DNA from: Methylobacterium bullatum
GTDB taxonomy: Bacteria; Pseudomonadota; Alphaproteobacteria; Rhizobiales; Beijerinckiaceae
DNA: 64,000 nucleotides
Reading direction: 5' to 3'
NCBI GenBank assembly: GCA_902712845.1
Contig: LR743504.1
Location: 3,198,001 to 3,262,000, forward strand
The notes below the pieces were generated by a model, which saw only the letters and a program-made list of their open reading frames with translations, made no database searches and had not been told where the DNA came from. Position 1 is the first letter of the stretch, and each line of letters starts with the position of its first letter. The position numbers and the translations under genes are program-made. This document shows positions 1-8,189 of this stretch, in pieces.

Positions 1-1
1 C

Positions 2-1282
2 GGCATCCATTTTCTCGAAGTGCCGGCGGGCCAGGGCGAGATTCGGTTCGGGAACTACGATTTCTCCCTGAGCCATTCGAGCGGCGCGGCTGGCTACGCC
101 TACTATCCGTCGGCTTCGATCAGCGAGACCTATGTCTACCAATCCAAAATCGGCAGTGACGTCTTCATCGATAAATCGGTGAAAAACTACTCCGCCGACG
201 ACATGCAGCACGTCATGATCCACGAGATCGGGCATGCGATCGGCCTGAAGCACTCGTTCGAAGGACCTATCGTCCTCGATCCAAGTATCGACAACACCCA
301 GTATACGGTCATGAGCTACACCGGCTACGATCCGGACCTCGGCCCGCTGGACATCGCCGCCGCCAGAGCCCTCTACGGGACCGATGGCAGCGACGGGAAG
401 CAGGTTGCCGCTTGGCACTGGAACGTCCACAGCCACACCATGACCCAGACAGGCGGCAACGGCGCGGACACCATCCGCGGTGTGACCACGGCGGACGTGA
501 TGTCCGGAATGGGAGGCAAGGACATCCTGTTCGGGGGCGAGGGCAACGACAGGCTGGACGGGGGCGCGGGCAACGATTCGCTCTTCGGCGGCAACGGCGA
601 CGACATCCTCATCGGGGGCACCGGAAACGACCGGCTGAATGGCGGCAGCGGCTACAGCGATACGGCGGACGGCACCGACACGGTCGATTACGGCGCGGTG
701 GCCAGCGCGGTGACGGTGCATCTGTCCGGCACCTGGGAATACATCGCCGGCAACTATACGGAATACTTCGCCAAGGGCGTCGATATCGGCCGCGATCTCA
801 TGTCGAGCATCGAGAACGTCACCGGCGGCAAGGGCGCGGACAGCCTCACCGGCAGTTCGGTGGCGAACGTGCTGAAGGGGGGCGCCGGCCGGGACACGAT
901 CTCCGGCGGCGAGGGCAAGGATCTGATCTATGGCGGAGCTGCCTCGGACAGCCTGACAGGCGGCAGTGGCGCCGATCGTTTCTACTTCGATACCAAGCTC
1001 GGCCGCAGCAACGTCGATACGCTGACCGATTTCAGGGTCCGCCTCGACAAGCTCGTCCTCGACGACGACATCTTCACCGCTCTCACGGCCGGCAGCCTGT
1101 CGAAACCAGACTTCATCCTCGGCACGGCGGCGCACGACGCGTCCGACCACCTGATCTACGACAAGGGTACCGGCGCGCTCTATTTCGATGCGGACGGCCT
1201 CGGCGGTCAGAGCCAGATTCAGTTCGCCCTGCTCGCCACCAAACCCGCTTTGACGAACACGGACTTCGTTATCGTCGCCTGA
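2..1282 (+). CDS. Serralysin-like M10 metalloprotease with RTX repeats (5' truncated)
   Basis: Secreted zinc endopeptidase of the M10/serralysin type. The reading frame is open through the left edge, so the N-terminus lies outside the window; a GTG at position 20 is probably internal. The zinc motif HEIGHAIGLKH fits HExxHxxGxxH and is followed by the Met-turn VMSYT. Downstream are several blocks of GGxGxDxL nonapeptides, the calcium-binding beta-roll repeats, ending in an M10-type C-terminal region. Family members are exported without a classical signal peptide by a type I secretion system through a C-terminal signal; no secretion genes are in the window. It converges on the ABC transporter ATPase gene, whose stop lies 10 bases away. 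A second RTX gene lies near 37 kb. Confidence 0.88.
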   Translation, partial: GIHFLEVPAGQGEIRFGNYDFSLSHSSGAAGYAYYPSASISETYVYQSKIGSDVFIDKSVKNYSADDMQHVMIHEIGHAIGLKHSFEGPIVLDPSIDNTQYTVMSYTGYDPDLGPLDIAAARALYGTDGSDGKQVAAWHWNVHSHTMTQTGGNGADTIRGVTTADVMSGMGGKDILFGGEGNDRLDGGAGNDSLFGGNGDDILIGGTGNDRLNGGSGYSDTADGTDTVDYGAVASAVTVHLSGTWEYIAGNYTEYFAKGVDIGRDLMSSIENVTGGKGADSLTGSSVANVLKGGAGRDTISGGEGKDLIYGGAASDSLTGGSGADRFYFDTKLGRSNVDTLTDFRVRLDKLVLDDDIFTALTAGSLSKPDFILGTAAHDASDHLIYDKGTGALYFDADGLGGQSQIQFALLATKPALTNTDFVIVA

Positions 1283-1292
1283 GGCGACAACC

Positions 1293-2048
1293 TTACAACT
1301 CGGCCGAGCGGCCCGACAGCTCTGCCCGGAGCTGCCGGGCCGCGTCGGTGAGGGCCGTATCCCGGCGCAGGCGCGGGCGGGGAACGTCGATCGTCATGTC
1401 GGCGGCGACCCGTCCGGGGCTGCCCGCGAGCACCACCACGCGGTCGGCGAGGGTCACCGCCTCGTCGATATCGTGGGTGACGAACAGAATGGTCTTGCCC
1501 GTCGTCGCCTGGATGCGCTGCAACTCGTCCTGCAGGCCCTCACGGGTGAAGCTGTCCAGCGCCGAGAAGGGTTCGTCCATCAGGAGCACGTCCGGGTCGA
1601 CGGCCAGCGCGCGCGCGATGGCGACGCGCTGGCGCTGACCGCCGGAGAGCTGGTGCGGCCAGCGCTGCCCGAGGTCGCCGAGCCCCACGAGGGCCAGCAT
1701 CTCCTGCGCCTTAGCCAGGCGCTCGGCCTTCGATAGGCCGCTGCCCTCGAGACCGAAGGCGACGTTGGCGATCACCCGGCGCCAGGGGAGCAGGCGGGCG
1801 TCCTGGAACACCAGCGCCATCGGCGTCCGGCAGCCCTCGCGCGTGGCGAGGCGCACGGTTCCGCCGCTGGGCGCGGCGAGGCCGATCAGCACCCGCAGGA
1901 CCGTGGATTTGCCGACGCCGGATTCGCCGACGATGACCACGAACTCCCCGCGCGCGATGGAGAGGTCGAGCTCCGACAGGATGACGTTGCGGATTCCGTC
2001 GCGCTCGTAGGCGAGGCTGAGGCCGCGTATGTCGATGATCGGGTCCAT
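1293..2048 (-). CDS. ABC transporter ATP-binding protein, NitT/TauT type
   Basis: Cytoplasmic ATPase subunit of an importer for a small organic or inorganic anion (nitrate/sulfonate/taurine family). It shows Walker A GESGVGKST, the signature LSGGQRQR, Walker B VLLMDEPFSALD and the H-loop FVTHD. The length, 251 residues, is typical. The start ATG shares one base with the stop of the upstream permease gene (TGATG), implying translational coupling. It is the last gene of a binding protein-permease-ATPase operon read leftwards. The substrate cannot be read from the sequence; sulfonates, taurine or a thiamine precursor are all possible. Confidence 0.9.
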   Translation of the reverse strand: MDPIIDIRGLSLAYERDGIRNVILSELDLSIARGEFVVIVGESGVGKSTVLRVLIGLAAPSGGTVRLATREGCRTPMALVFQDARLLPWRRVIANVAFGLEGSGLSKAERLAKAQEMLALVGLGDLGQRWPHQLSGGQRQRVAIARALAVDPDVLLMDEPFSALDSFTREGLQDELQRIQATTGKTILFVTHDIDEAVTLADRVVVLAGSPGRVAADMTIDVPRPRLRRDTALTDAARQLRAELSGRSAEL

Positions 2049-2800
2049 CAGGCGCGCCACCGCAGGAGCCAGCCCTGGAGGGCGACGAAGCCGGAGTCGA
2101 ACAGGCCGTAGAGCCCGGCCATGGTGAGCATGTAGACGACCACGATGTCGGTGGAGAGGAGGCTGGAGGCCTGCATCATGCGGGCGCCGACGCCGGGCAC
2201 GCCGAAGATCTCGGCGGCGACCACCGCCATCCAGGCCTGGCCCAGCGCCGTGCGCAGGCCGACGAGGATGCCCGGCGTGGCGGCGGGCAGCAGGATCTTG
2301 GTGAGGCGGGACCAGGCGGAGCGGAAGCCGAAGGCCTGGGCCACCTCGATGAGGTCGCGGTCGACCCCCCGCACCGCCCCTTGCGTCGCGAAGAACACGA
2401 TCCAGAACACGCCGATGGCGATGATGAACACGGCGGCCGAGGGCTGGACCCCGAACCAGATGATGGCGAAGGGCACCCAGGCGAGGCCGGGGATGGGGCG
2501 CAGCAGGCGCACGATCCAGGCGGTGAGCGCCTCGAAGCCGCGGAACATCCCCACGACGATGCCGAGCGCGATGCCGGCCCCGGCGCCGACGGCGAGGCCG
2601 ACGAGGTAGTGGCTCAGGCTCGACCACACCGCCTCGCCCCAGACCCCGAGGCGGATCTCGTTGAGGAAGGCGGCCGGGATCGTGCTCGGCGGCGGCAGGA
2701 AGGCCGGGTTGATCAGCCCGAGCCGAGGCATCGCCTCCCAGAACAGGAGGAAAGCGACGAGTCCGAGAGCCGCGAGGGCGGGTGCGCGAAGGGACTTCAT
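2048..2800 (-). CDS. ABC transporter permease, NitT/TauT type
   Basis: Inner-membrane permease of the SsuC/TauC/NrtB family, 250 residues with about six hydrophobic segments. The first segment follows MKSLRAPALAALG and the conserved permease loop, with RTALGQAW and EIFGVPG, lies in the second half. The chosen ATG is preceded by only four bases after the binding-protein stop and gives the usual family length. An upstream in-frame extension is arginine- and proline-rich and overlaps the binding-protein gene, so it was not used. It pairs with the ATPase and binding protein beside it. Confidence 0.88.
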   Translation of the reverse strand: MKSLRAPALAALGLVAFLLFWEAMPRLGLINPAFLPPPSTIPAAFLNEIRLGVWGEAVWSSLSHYLVGLAVGAGAGIALGIVVGMFRGFEALTAWIVRLLRPIPGLAWVPFAIIWFGVQPSAAVFIIAIGVFWIVFFATQGAVRGVDRDLIEVAQAFGFRSAWSRLTKILLPAATPGILVGLRTALGQAWMAVVAAEIFGVPGVGARMMQASSLLSTDIVVVYMLTMAGLYGLFDSGFVALQGWLLRWRA

Positions 2801-2804
2801 CCGA

Positions 2805-3833
2805 TCAGGGCGCGATGGCCTTCTCGTAGTAGCGGGAGTCGAACAGCCCATCGAGGGGCACGTCCTTCTCCAGGGCGCCGATGGAGACCTGATAGGCCTG
2901 CATCGCCTTGGTGGCGACGATGATGGCGCGCGGATCGACGGTGAACTTCGCCGCCGGGGAGGTGAGGGCCTTCTGGATGGTCGCGAGATCAACGATGCCC
3001 TTGCCGAGGGCGGCGAGCACGTGGGGCGCGGCCTTGGCCGGGTCGGATTTCAGCAGGGTGTCGGCGCGGATGAGGGAGCGCACCAGGGATTCCACGGCGC
3101 CGGGGTTCCGGTCGGCATAGGCGCCGTAGACGCCCACCACCGTGCCCGGCTGGTCGGGGAACATCTCGGCCCCGTTGGCGATCAGCGTGATCCCGGGGTT
3201 GCGGCCCTGGACGATGGTGAGGGCCGGCTCGCGGATGGAGGCGCCGTCCACGGCGCCGGCGAGGATCGCCTGCTGCGTCGCGTCGATGCCCATGGACACC
3301 ACCTCGGCATTGGCCTTGTCGGCCTTGGCCACCTGCCACAGCCAATGCTGCAGGGTGGTGTTGGGCACCGAGCCGAGGGGCTGGGTGGCGAGCCGGGCGG
3401 GGCGGCCTTCCTTGGCCTTGAACTGCGCGAAGGCCTCGGCCTTGCTCGCGCCGCTGGCGAAGAACGGGGCGAGCTTCGGCCCGGCCACGAACACCATCTC
3501 CTCCACCGCCGTGGAGGCGACCACGCGGACGTCGATGTTCTTGGTCCGCGCCACGGCGAGCGGCGCGACCCCGGCGACGTAGACGTCGATAGTGCCCGAC
3601 GCCAGCGCCTGGATCATGTTCGGGCCGGATTCGAAGGTGGTGAAGGTGGGGGCGAGGCCCGCCTCCTTGAGCCAGCCCTCGCCGTTGGCCACGAAGATCG
3701 GCGCGGCGCCGATGACCGGGATGACGCCGATCCGCATGGGGATCGGCGCGGTCTGCGCCTGGGCGGGAGCGGCGAGGACGAGCCCGACGAAGGCCGTCAG
3801 GAGCGTCGCGAGGACAGGGAGGGAAGAGCGCAT
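2805..3833 (-). CDS. ABC transporter substrate-binding protein, NMT1/SsuA-like
   Basis: Periplasmic solute-binding protein of the NitT/TauT class, 342 residues. The N-terminus is a clear signal peptide (MRSSLPVLATLLTAF, then APAQAQ), which fixes the start. The mature part opens with the family pattern RIGVIPVIGAAPIFVANGEGW and contains PLGSVPNTTLQHWL and DGASIREPALT, typical ligand-cleft segments. It is the first gene of the importer operon. The ligand is unknown. It differs clearly from the nitrate-binding NrtA encoded near 57 kb, which carries a Tat signal. Confidence 0.87.
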   Translation of the reverse strand: MRSSLPVLATLLTAFVGLVLAAPAQAQTAPIPMRIGVIPVIGAAPIFVANGEGWLKEAGLAPTFTTFESGPNMIQALASGTIDVYVAGVAPLAVARTKNIDVRVVASTAVEEMVFVAGPKLAPFFASGASKAEAFAQFKAKEGRPARLATQPLGSVPNTTLQHWLWQVAKADKANAEVVSMGIDATQQAILAGAVDGASIREPALTIVQGRNPGITLIANGAEMFPDQPGTVVGVYGAYADRNPGAVESLVRSLIRADTLLKSDPAKAAPHVLAALGKGIVDLATIQKALTSPAAKFTVDPRAIIVATKAMQAYQVSIGALEKDVPLDGLFDSRYYEKAIAP

Positions 3834-4095
3834 CGGGAGATCCGGATTCCGGAGCGAAGGGTGGCTCGGCAAGGAGCCGTGAGCCCGGCCATGCCACAGG
3901 CGGCGCATTCTTCAAACACCCGTGAGCGAAAGAACGGCTTGCGTTCCTCAATCGGGGAGGGCGTTCCACGCTCGAAGATCGCCGCGCGGTCTTTATTCCC
4001 CTGCGCCGATCTGGAACGGCCTCGGCCCGATTCCGTTAGGAGCAGGAGACCGGCCGCATTTCGTCGCGGCCGGCCAACGACAAGGACACAACGCC

Positions 4096-4500
4096 ATGAG
4101 CTTTCTCGGCAGCATCGTCAGCAAGATCCTGCACCCGTTCGGTGGCGGAAGCACCACGGCTGAGGCCGCCCCCGCCGACGCCCCGGCCGGCTCGACCACC
4201 ACCGCCCCCACGGAATCGGCGGCTGCTCCGAAGCCCGGCGAGCCGGTGGACGTGGAGGCCGTGCTGAACGGCATGGCCGCGAAGAATTCCCAGACCCTCA
4301 ACTGGCGGACCTCCATCGTCGACCTGATGAAGCTCCTCGACATCGATTCGAGCCTCAGCGCCCGCAAGTCGCTCGCCGACGAGCTGCACTACACCGGCGA
4401 CAAGGAAGACTCGGCCACGATGAACGTCTGGCTGCACAAGCAGGTCATCAAGAAGCTCGAGGAGAACGGCGGCAAGGTGCCGGCCGACCTGAAAGATTGA
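4096..4500 (+). CDS. DUF3597 domain protein
   Basis: Small soluble protein of 134 residues. Its first 15 residues (MSFLGSIVSKILHPF) are amphipathic, followed by an alanine/proline/threonine-rich linker of about 40 residues and a C-terminal alpha-helical domain with NWRTSIVDLMKLLDIDSSL and ARKSLADELHYTGD, the pattern of the DUF3597 family. Members are widespread in Proteobacteria and have no established function; the domain resembles a small LysM-associated or stress-related module. The ATG follows a purine-rich stretch (acaaggacacaacgcc). It stands alone between the importer operon and a long gene-free stretch. Confidence 0.85.
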   Translation: MSFLGSIVSKILHPFGGGSTTAEAAPADAPAGSTTTAPTESAAAPKPGEPVDVEAVLNGMAAKNSQTLNWRTSIVDLMKLLDIDSSLSARKSLADELHYTGDKEDSATMNVWLHKQVIKKLEENGGKVPADLKD

Positions 4501-4585
4501 TCGCCGCTTGAACCCTCCCCCCACGGACCTCGGGCTTGCCCGAGATCCGTCTTTGGCTGGCCAAGTCGGGCAGGCCCGACTTGGT

Positions 4586-4663
4586 GCGGGGGAGGGTGCC
4601 TGCGGAGCAGGCGGGAGAGGGGGCGACATCTCCGGACAACGCGCTCCCCTCATCCGATCCGCT
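4586..4663. repeat. Interspersed repeat family B, copy 1
   Basis: About 78 bases closely matching the stretch after plsC. Both copies contain a shared core beginning gcgggggagggtgcctgc and ending ggagaggg, then a looser part ending in ctcccctcatccga. The internal pair cctgc/gcagg could form a small hairpin. Both copies are non-coding and lie between genes. Confidence 0.7.
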
Positions 4664-5215
4664 CTCACTCCCTCCCCCTTGTGGGGAGGGACCGAGGGTG
4701 GGGGTGGTTCCGCCGGCCTCCGCAGGCCGATGACGACCATCTGACCTCCGAGAGTAACCACCACCCGGGAGGGTCGCCCAACCACCCCCACCTCCAACTC
4801 CTCCCCACAAGGGGGAGGAGGGCGCCGCACACACCTTCACCCCCGCGCGCGACAGCGCCGGGGGCATGGCCCAAAAGAAGCCCCAACAGGGGGACGCGGG
4901 ACGCCGCGGAACCCATTGAGCGCTATAAATGTTTGCCGGTCCCCCGGCGTCCCGTCAGGCTCCGGCGTTCCCACCGGGGCCTGTTTTGTCGTCGCGGTGT
5001 CTCCAGCGGTCCTCGCGTTGCGTCGCGCCTGAGGTGGTCGTGTTGCATCCCAGCCCGGCTGTTCGAACGAACTTTGCCCCGCACGCCCTCTCGTATTGGA
5101 GGGGCCGCAAACCTCATCATGGCAGCCGAGATCAGGGTCAGTGCCGGGGCATTTAACTCCCGACCTACCGCGCCCTCATCCGAGCCCCCAGACTATCGAG
5201 CCGCCGCCCGGGGCG

Positions 5216-5323
5216 ATGGCGACCGACACCACCGACGCAGGCACCGCCCCGCCGCCCCTTTCGGCCCACCCGGTCGGTCACCGGACAGGCCCCCTTCATT
5301 GGGCGGCAGGTGTAGGTATATAG
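5216..5323 (+). other. Possible truncated coding fragment at islet edge
   Basis: A 35-codon frame, starting MATDTTDAGTAPPPL and reading HRTGPLHWAAG before a TAG, ends exactly where the base composition turns AT-rich. It could be the 5' end of a host gene cut by insertion of the islet. No matching 3' part was found on the other side of the islet, and there is no strong ribosome binding site, so it may be chance. Confidence 0.2.
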
Positions 5324-5477
5324 GCATGGAATAGGAATTTTGTCAAGAGAAAAGCACAGAGCTTGCTGGTCCGTGATCGAAGCGGGTAAGATGTCGGACT
5401 GCGCCCCCTATCCAAGCAAATCTATATAGAAAAACCGATAAAAATAATTTACATCAGGCGTAAATGAAAAACTTCAG

Positions 5478-5483
5478 TATAAT
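5478..5483 (+). promoter_or_regulatory. Candidate -10 element TATAAT
   Basis: A perfect TATAAT lies about 37 bases before the TTG start of the HD-GHKL gene, in an AT-rich stretch. No good -35 box is visible at standard spacing (TTTACA lies too far upstream). The ribosome binding site aggag sits eight bases before the start codon. Confidence 0.35.
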
Positions 5484-5519
5484 GATTTTGTAAAACAAGC
5501 ACCCATAGGAGACTGGGCA

Positions 5520-8171
5520 TTGCCTACTTACGACCGTACTAATTTGTGGACACAAAGTCTAGGCGCCGCACCCGGCGATCCAGAGTTTGAACCGAAAGAA
5601 CGCCTTAGATCGGCTTACCGACAATTTTGGGCGAATGCTGTAATGCTTTCACGAGAAATTCAGCGAGATTTACCCAATCTTACTTTACACGATGATGCTC
5701 ATTTTGACGCCCTGTGGCATCGCGCGGATCAAATTGCAGGATCATGTTATAGTCTGTCACCACTTGAGACATTTGTATTTGGTGGCGCAATTTTATTACA
5801 CGATACCGCTAACTCAATTGCTGCATTTCCAGGCCGGCTTGCTGAAATTCAATCAACGCCTGGATGGCGGGACGCAGCGGCAGAATGGTTCGATAGAAAT
5901 AATGTAGATCCTGCCCAGCCAATGCCACAGAACGCTAATGCATCGGTTTTATTTGAGACGCTGCGCGCAGCGCACGCAGAGCGAGCCGAGTCGCTGGCAT
6001 CTATGAAGGTTCGCAATGGTGATCATCTCTTTTTCTTGCTTCAAGATGATCAACTTCGCGCACATCTTGGGCCATTGATTGGCAGCATTGCCGCAAGCCA
6101 TCACTGGGATATATCCACCCTTCCTTCCCGTTTAACGCATAGACGAGGATCGCTATCTGGATTGCCCGAGTCCTGGTTCGTTCGACCAGTCCTACTGGCA
6201 TGCCTTCTCAGATGCGCGGACGCAACTCAGCTTGATCAGCAGAGAGCTCCAGATTTCCTCTACGGACTACTACAGCTGCGAGGAATATCTGAACTACATT
6301 GGCGCGCCCAAAACAGACTGTCGACTCCCCATGTAGACCCTGAAGATCCGCATGCCCTTGTTTTCACATCCACTATGCCATTCGGGCAACAAGATGCTGA
6401 TGCGTGGTGGATCGTTCACGACGCAATACAAGTTGCAACCCGTGAGTTACAAGCTTCGGAAAACCTTCTCCGCGACCTTCGCTTACCGCCATTTGCTCTA
6501 AACCGGGTAAGAAATGCCGGATCTCCGACACGCTTAGCTGATCTTGTGGCTGTTAGTGGTTGGCGCCCAGTTGCGGCTGAAATCAAAGTGACTCGCGTAG
6601 AGAAAATCGTGGACCTATTTGGCGGTGAGAAATTGTACGGCCAGGAATTGTCCGTACCACTTCGCGAGCTTCTTCAGAACGCTGCAGATGCTATTGCATT
6701 TCGTCGCGCTCTTGAGCCACCGGATTCCGCATATGAAGGCTCCATTACTGTTAGAATCGATAGAAACGAAGAAAATACAGATGAAAATTGGCTCATTGTC
6801 GACGATGATGGCCTCGGAATGTCAGAGGCAGTCTTAACGGGACCCTTAATTGATTTTGGATCTAGTTACGTTTCATCCTCATTGGTCAAAACTGAAAGAC
6901 CAGGGTTGCTGGCCAAAGGAAAGAAAAGAATTGGGAAATTTGGAATAGGATTTTTTTCATCATTTATGCTTGGTGACGAGGTTCGAGTGACTTCAAGACC
7001 GTTCGATGAAGGCCTTGATGCATGCCGAACGCTGCAATTTAGAAATGGCGTAATTGCTCGTCCTCTCTTGCTGGATACAAGACCTCCTAGCTTCGGGATC
7101 TCTATTTCTACCCGAGTAGCAATACGAATGACCGCCAAAAGTACCGAAGATCTGCTACTTTTCTCCGAGGGTGGTCATTCGGAAAAAATTTCGATCAGCC
7201 TTTCCGAATTAATCGGCTTATTATGCCCTATGCTTAACGTTGATGTATATATTTATGAAGGCGGGCGGCGAACGAAAATTCATTCGCGCGAGTGGATGAG
7301 CGAAAACAGACAAAGCTGGTTGAATAGAATATTGTTAGTAGAAAAGCGTCCCTGGCGTGATTTCTCATCGGAAGTCTCTCGAGCTGCAGCACGAATGTCA
7401 TACATCGACCCGACGGATCCAAGCTGTGGACTAGCTTGCATCGCAAACATAGGGGGCACTGGCGTACCGACTATAGGAACATTGAGATCTGGATCTAGTA
7501 TTCGCTCTTTTATGGACGAAATTGTAGGCTCAATAGACTATGAAGGAGACGATCCTCACCGAATGCAAGGAACGCCCCGGGCATTTGCCCGTTTAGCTAA
7601 TTGGGCAACCGAACAAGCTACTATTGCAAAAAAAGCATGCTTGGAGCCACAAGAACTGCGCAGAATAGCAGAACGCGTTGCCGGATTCGGCGGCGATTCT
7701 ACGTGCATAGCAAAAATAGAATTAAACAGATCACTAGTATCAATAGAAGATGTTTTTTCTCGACTTGCAGAAGGAAGTCCAATCTATGCTCCGTTGAGGA
7801 GCAATAACTCCGAGGGATCTCATTTTACGATAAGCACCGTCCGAGAAAGACAATATGGCTTCTTAGACAACTACGCAGACAACGAGCTTCGATTTATTGT
7901 TGACACAATAGAAGCAGCCGGACACTCTGATGCTAGGAGCAACTATTACCAAATTCCGACCGAGAAACATAATGCCGCATACGGATTTTGCTCACTTCTC
8001 AATCGATATGCAAAGGAAAAAGGGTTTCACATCGAGGGGACATTCATAGAAAAAATTGATTTTGCTGAATACATTGGTCAACCTTCCGAAAGAGAAGATT
8101 TACTTCCTGGAAAAGTTATTGGATGCATGGGTATCAAACTTAGTGCCTCAAGAATAGAGCAGCCCGGCTAG
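5520..8171 (+). CDS. HD-domain / Hsp90-like GHKL ATPase fusion protein
   Basis: Predicted cytoplasmic protein of 883 residues. Residues about 55-240 look like a divergent HD phosphohydrolase: HDDAH near 57, LLHD at 92-95, SHHWD at 193-197 and RCADATQLD near 231. Residues about 375-490 carry the Bergerat ATP fold of Hsp90/HtpG: N-box RELLQNAADA, G1 DDDGLGM and G2 GKFGIGFFSSFMLG. The last 350 residues are unrecognised. It starts at TTG after aggag. Codon and base use are strikingly AT-rich against GC-rich neighbours on both sides, a sign of recent transfer, and the gene stands alone. GHKL ATPases of the MutL/MORC/Hsp90 type recur in prokaryotic conflict systems, so a defence role is inferred, not shown. 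Alternative: a chaperone-like or nucleotide-sensing ATPase. Confidence 0.8.
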   Translation: MPTYDRTNLWTQSLGAAPGDPEFEPKERLRSAYRQFWANAVMLSREIQRDLPNLTLHDDAHFDALWHRADQIAGSCYSLSPLETFVFGGAILLHDTANSIAAFPGRLAEIQSTPGWRDAAAEWFDRNNVDPAQPMPQNANASVLFETLRAAHAERAESLASMKVRNGDHLFFLLQDDQLRAHLGPLIGSIAASHHWDISTLPSRLTHRRGSLSGLPESWFVRPVLLACLLRCADATQLDQQRAPDFLYGLLQLRGISELHWRAQNRLSTPHVDPEDPHALVFTSTMPFGQQDADAWWIVHDAIQVATRELQASENLLRDLRLPPFALNRVRNAGSPTRLADLVAVSGWRPVAAEIKVTRVEKIVDLFGGEKLYGQELSVPLRELLQNAADAIAFRRALEPPDSAYEGSITVRIDRNEENTDENWLIVDDDGLGMSEAVLTGPLIDFGSSYVSSSLVKTERPGLLAKGKKRIGKFGIGFFSSFMLGDEVRVTSRPFDEGLDACRTLQFRNGVIARPLLLDTRPPSFGISISTRVAIRMTAKSTEDLLLFSEGGHSEKISISLSELIGLLCPMLNVDVYIYEGGRRTKIHSREWMSENRQSWLNRILLVEKRPWRDFSSEVSRAAARMSYIDPTDPSCGLACIANIGGTGVPTIGTLRSGSSIRSFMDEIVGSIDYEGDDPHRMQGTPRAFARLANWATEQATIAKKACLEPQELRRIAERVAGFGGDSTCIAKIELNRSLVSIEDVFSRLAEGSPIYAPLRSNNSEGSHFTISTVRERQYGFLDNYADNELRFIVDTIEAAGHSDARSNYYQIPTEKHNAAYGFCSLLNRYAKEKGFHIEGTFIEKIDFAEYIGQPSEREDLLPGKVIGCMGIKLSASRIEQPG

Positions 8172-8189
8172 CTTTTAATACGGAGCAAC

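Larger units (their letters stand above)
4501..5519. other. Gene-poor intergenic stretch
   Basis: About one kilobase without a convincing gene. The left half is rich in G/C runs and short inverted repeats (for example ctcgggcttgcccgag, and ccctcccccttgtggggaggg), including a repeat shared with the stretch after plsC. The middle part (about 4915-5310) is GC-rich and was compared by eye with tmRNA, SRP RNA and RNase P signatures without a match. Near 5310-5330 base composition changes abruptly to AT-rich, marking the left edge of the islet that carries the next gene. Confidence 0.6.

Noticed and set aside
412-1638. 408-codon arginine-rich plus-strand frame
   Set aside because: Out-of-frame shadow of the RTX protease region and antisense to the ATPase gene.
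2661-4163. 500-codon plus-strand frame
   Set aside because: Antisense to a substrate-binding protein with a signal peptide; no family resemblance.
4915-5310. Possible tmRNA, SRP RNA or RNase P RNA
   Set aside because: Searched by eye for the tag-peptide coding segment and for conserved SRP and RNase P core sequences on both strands; none found.
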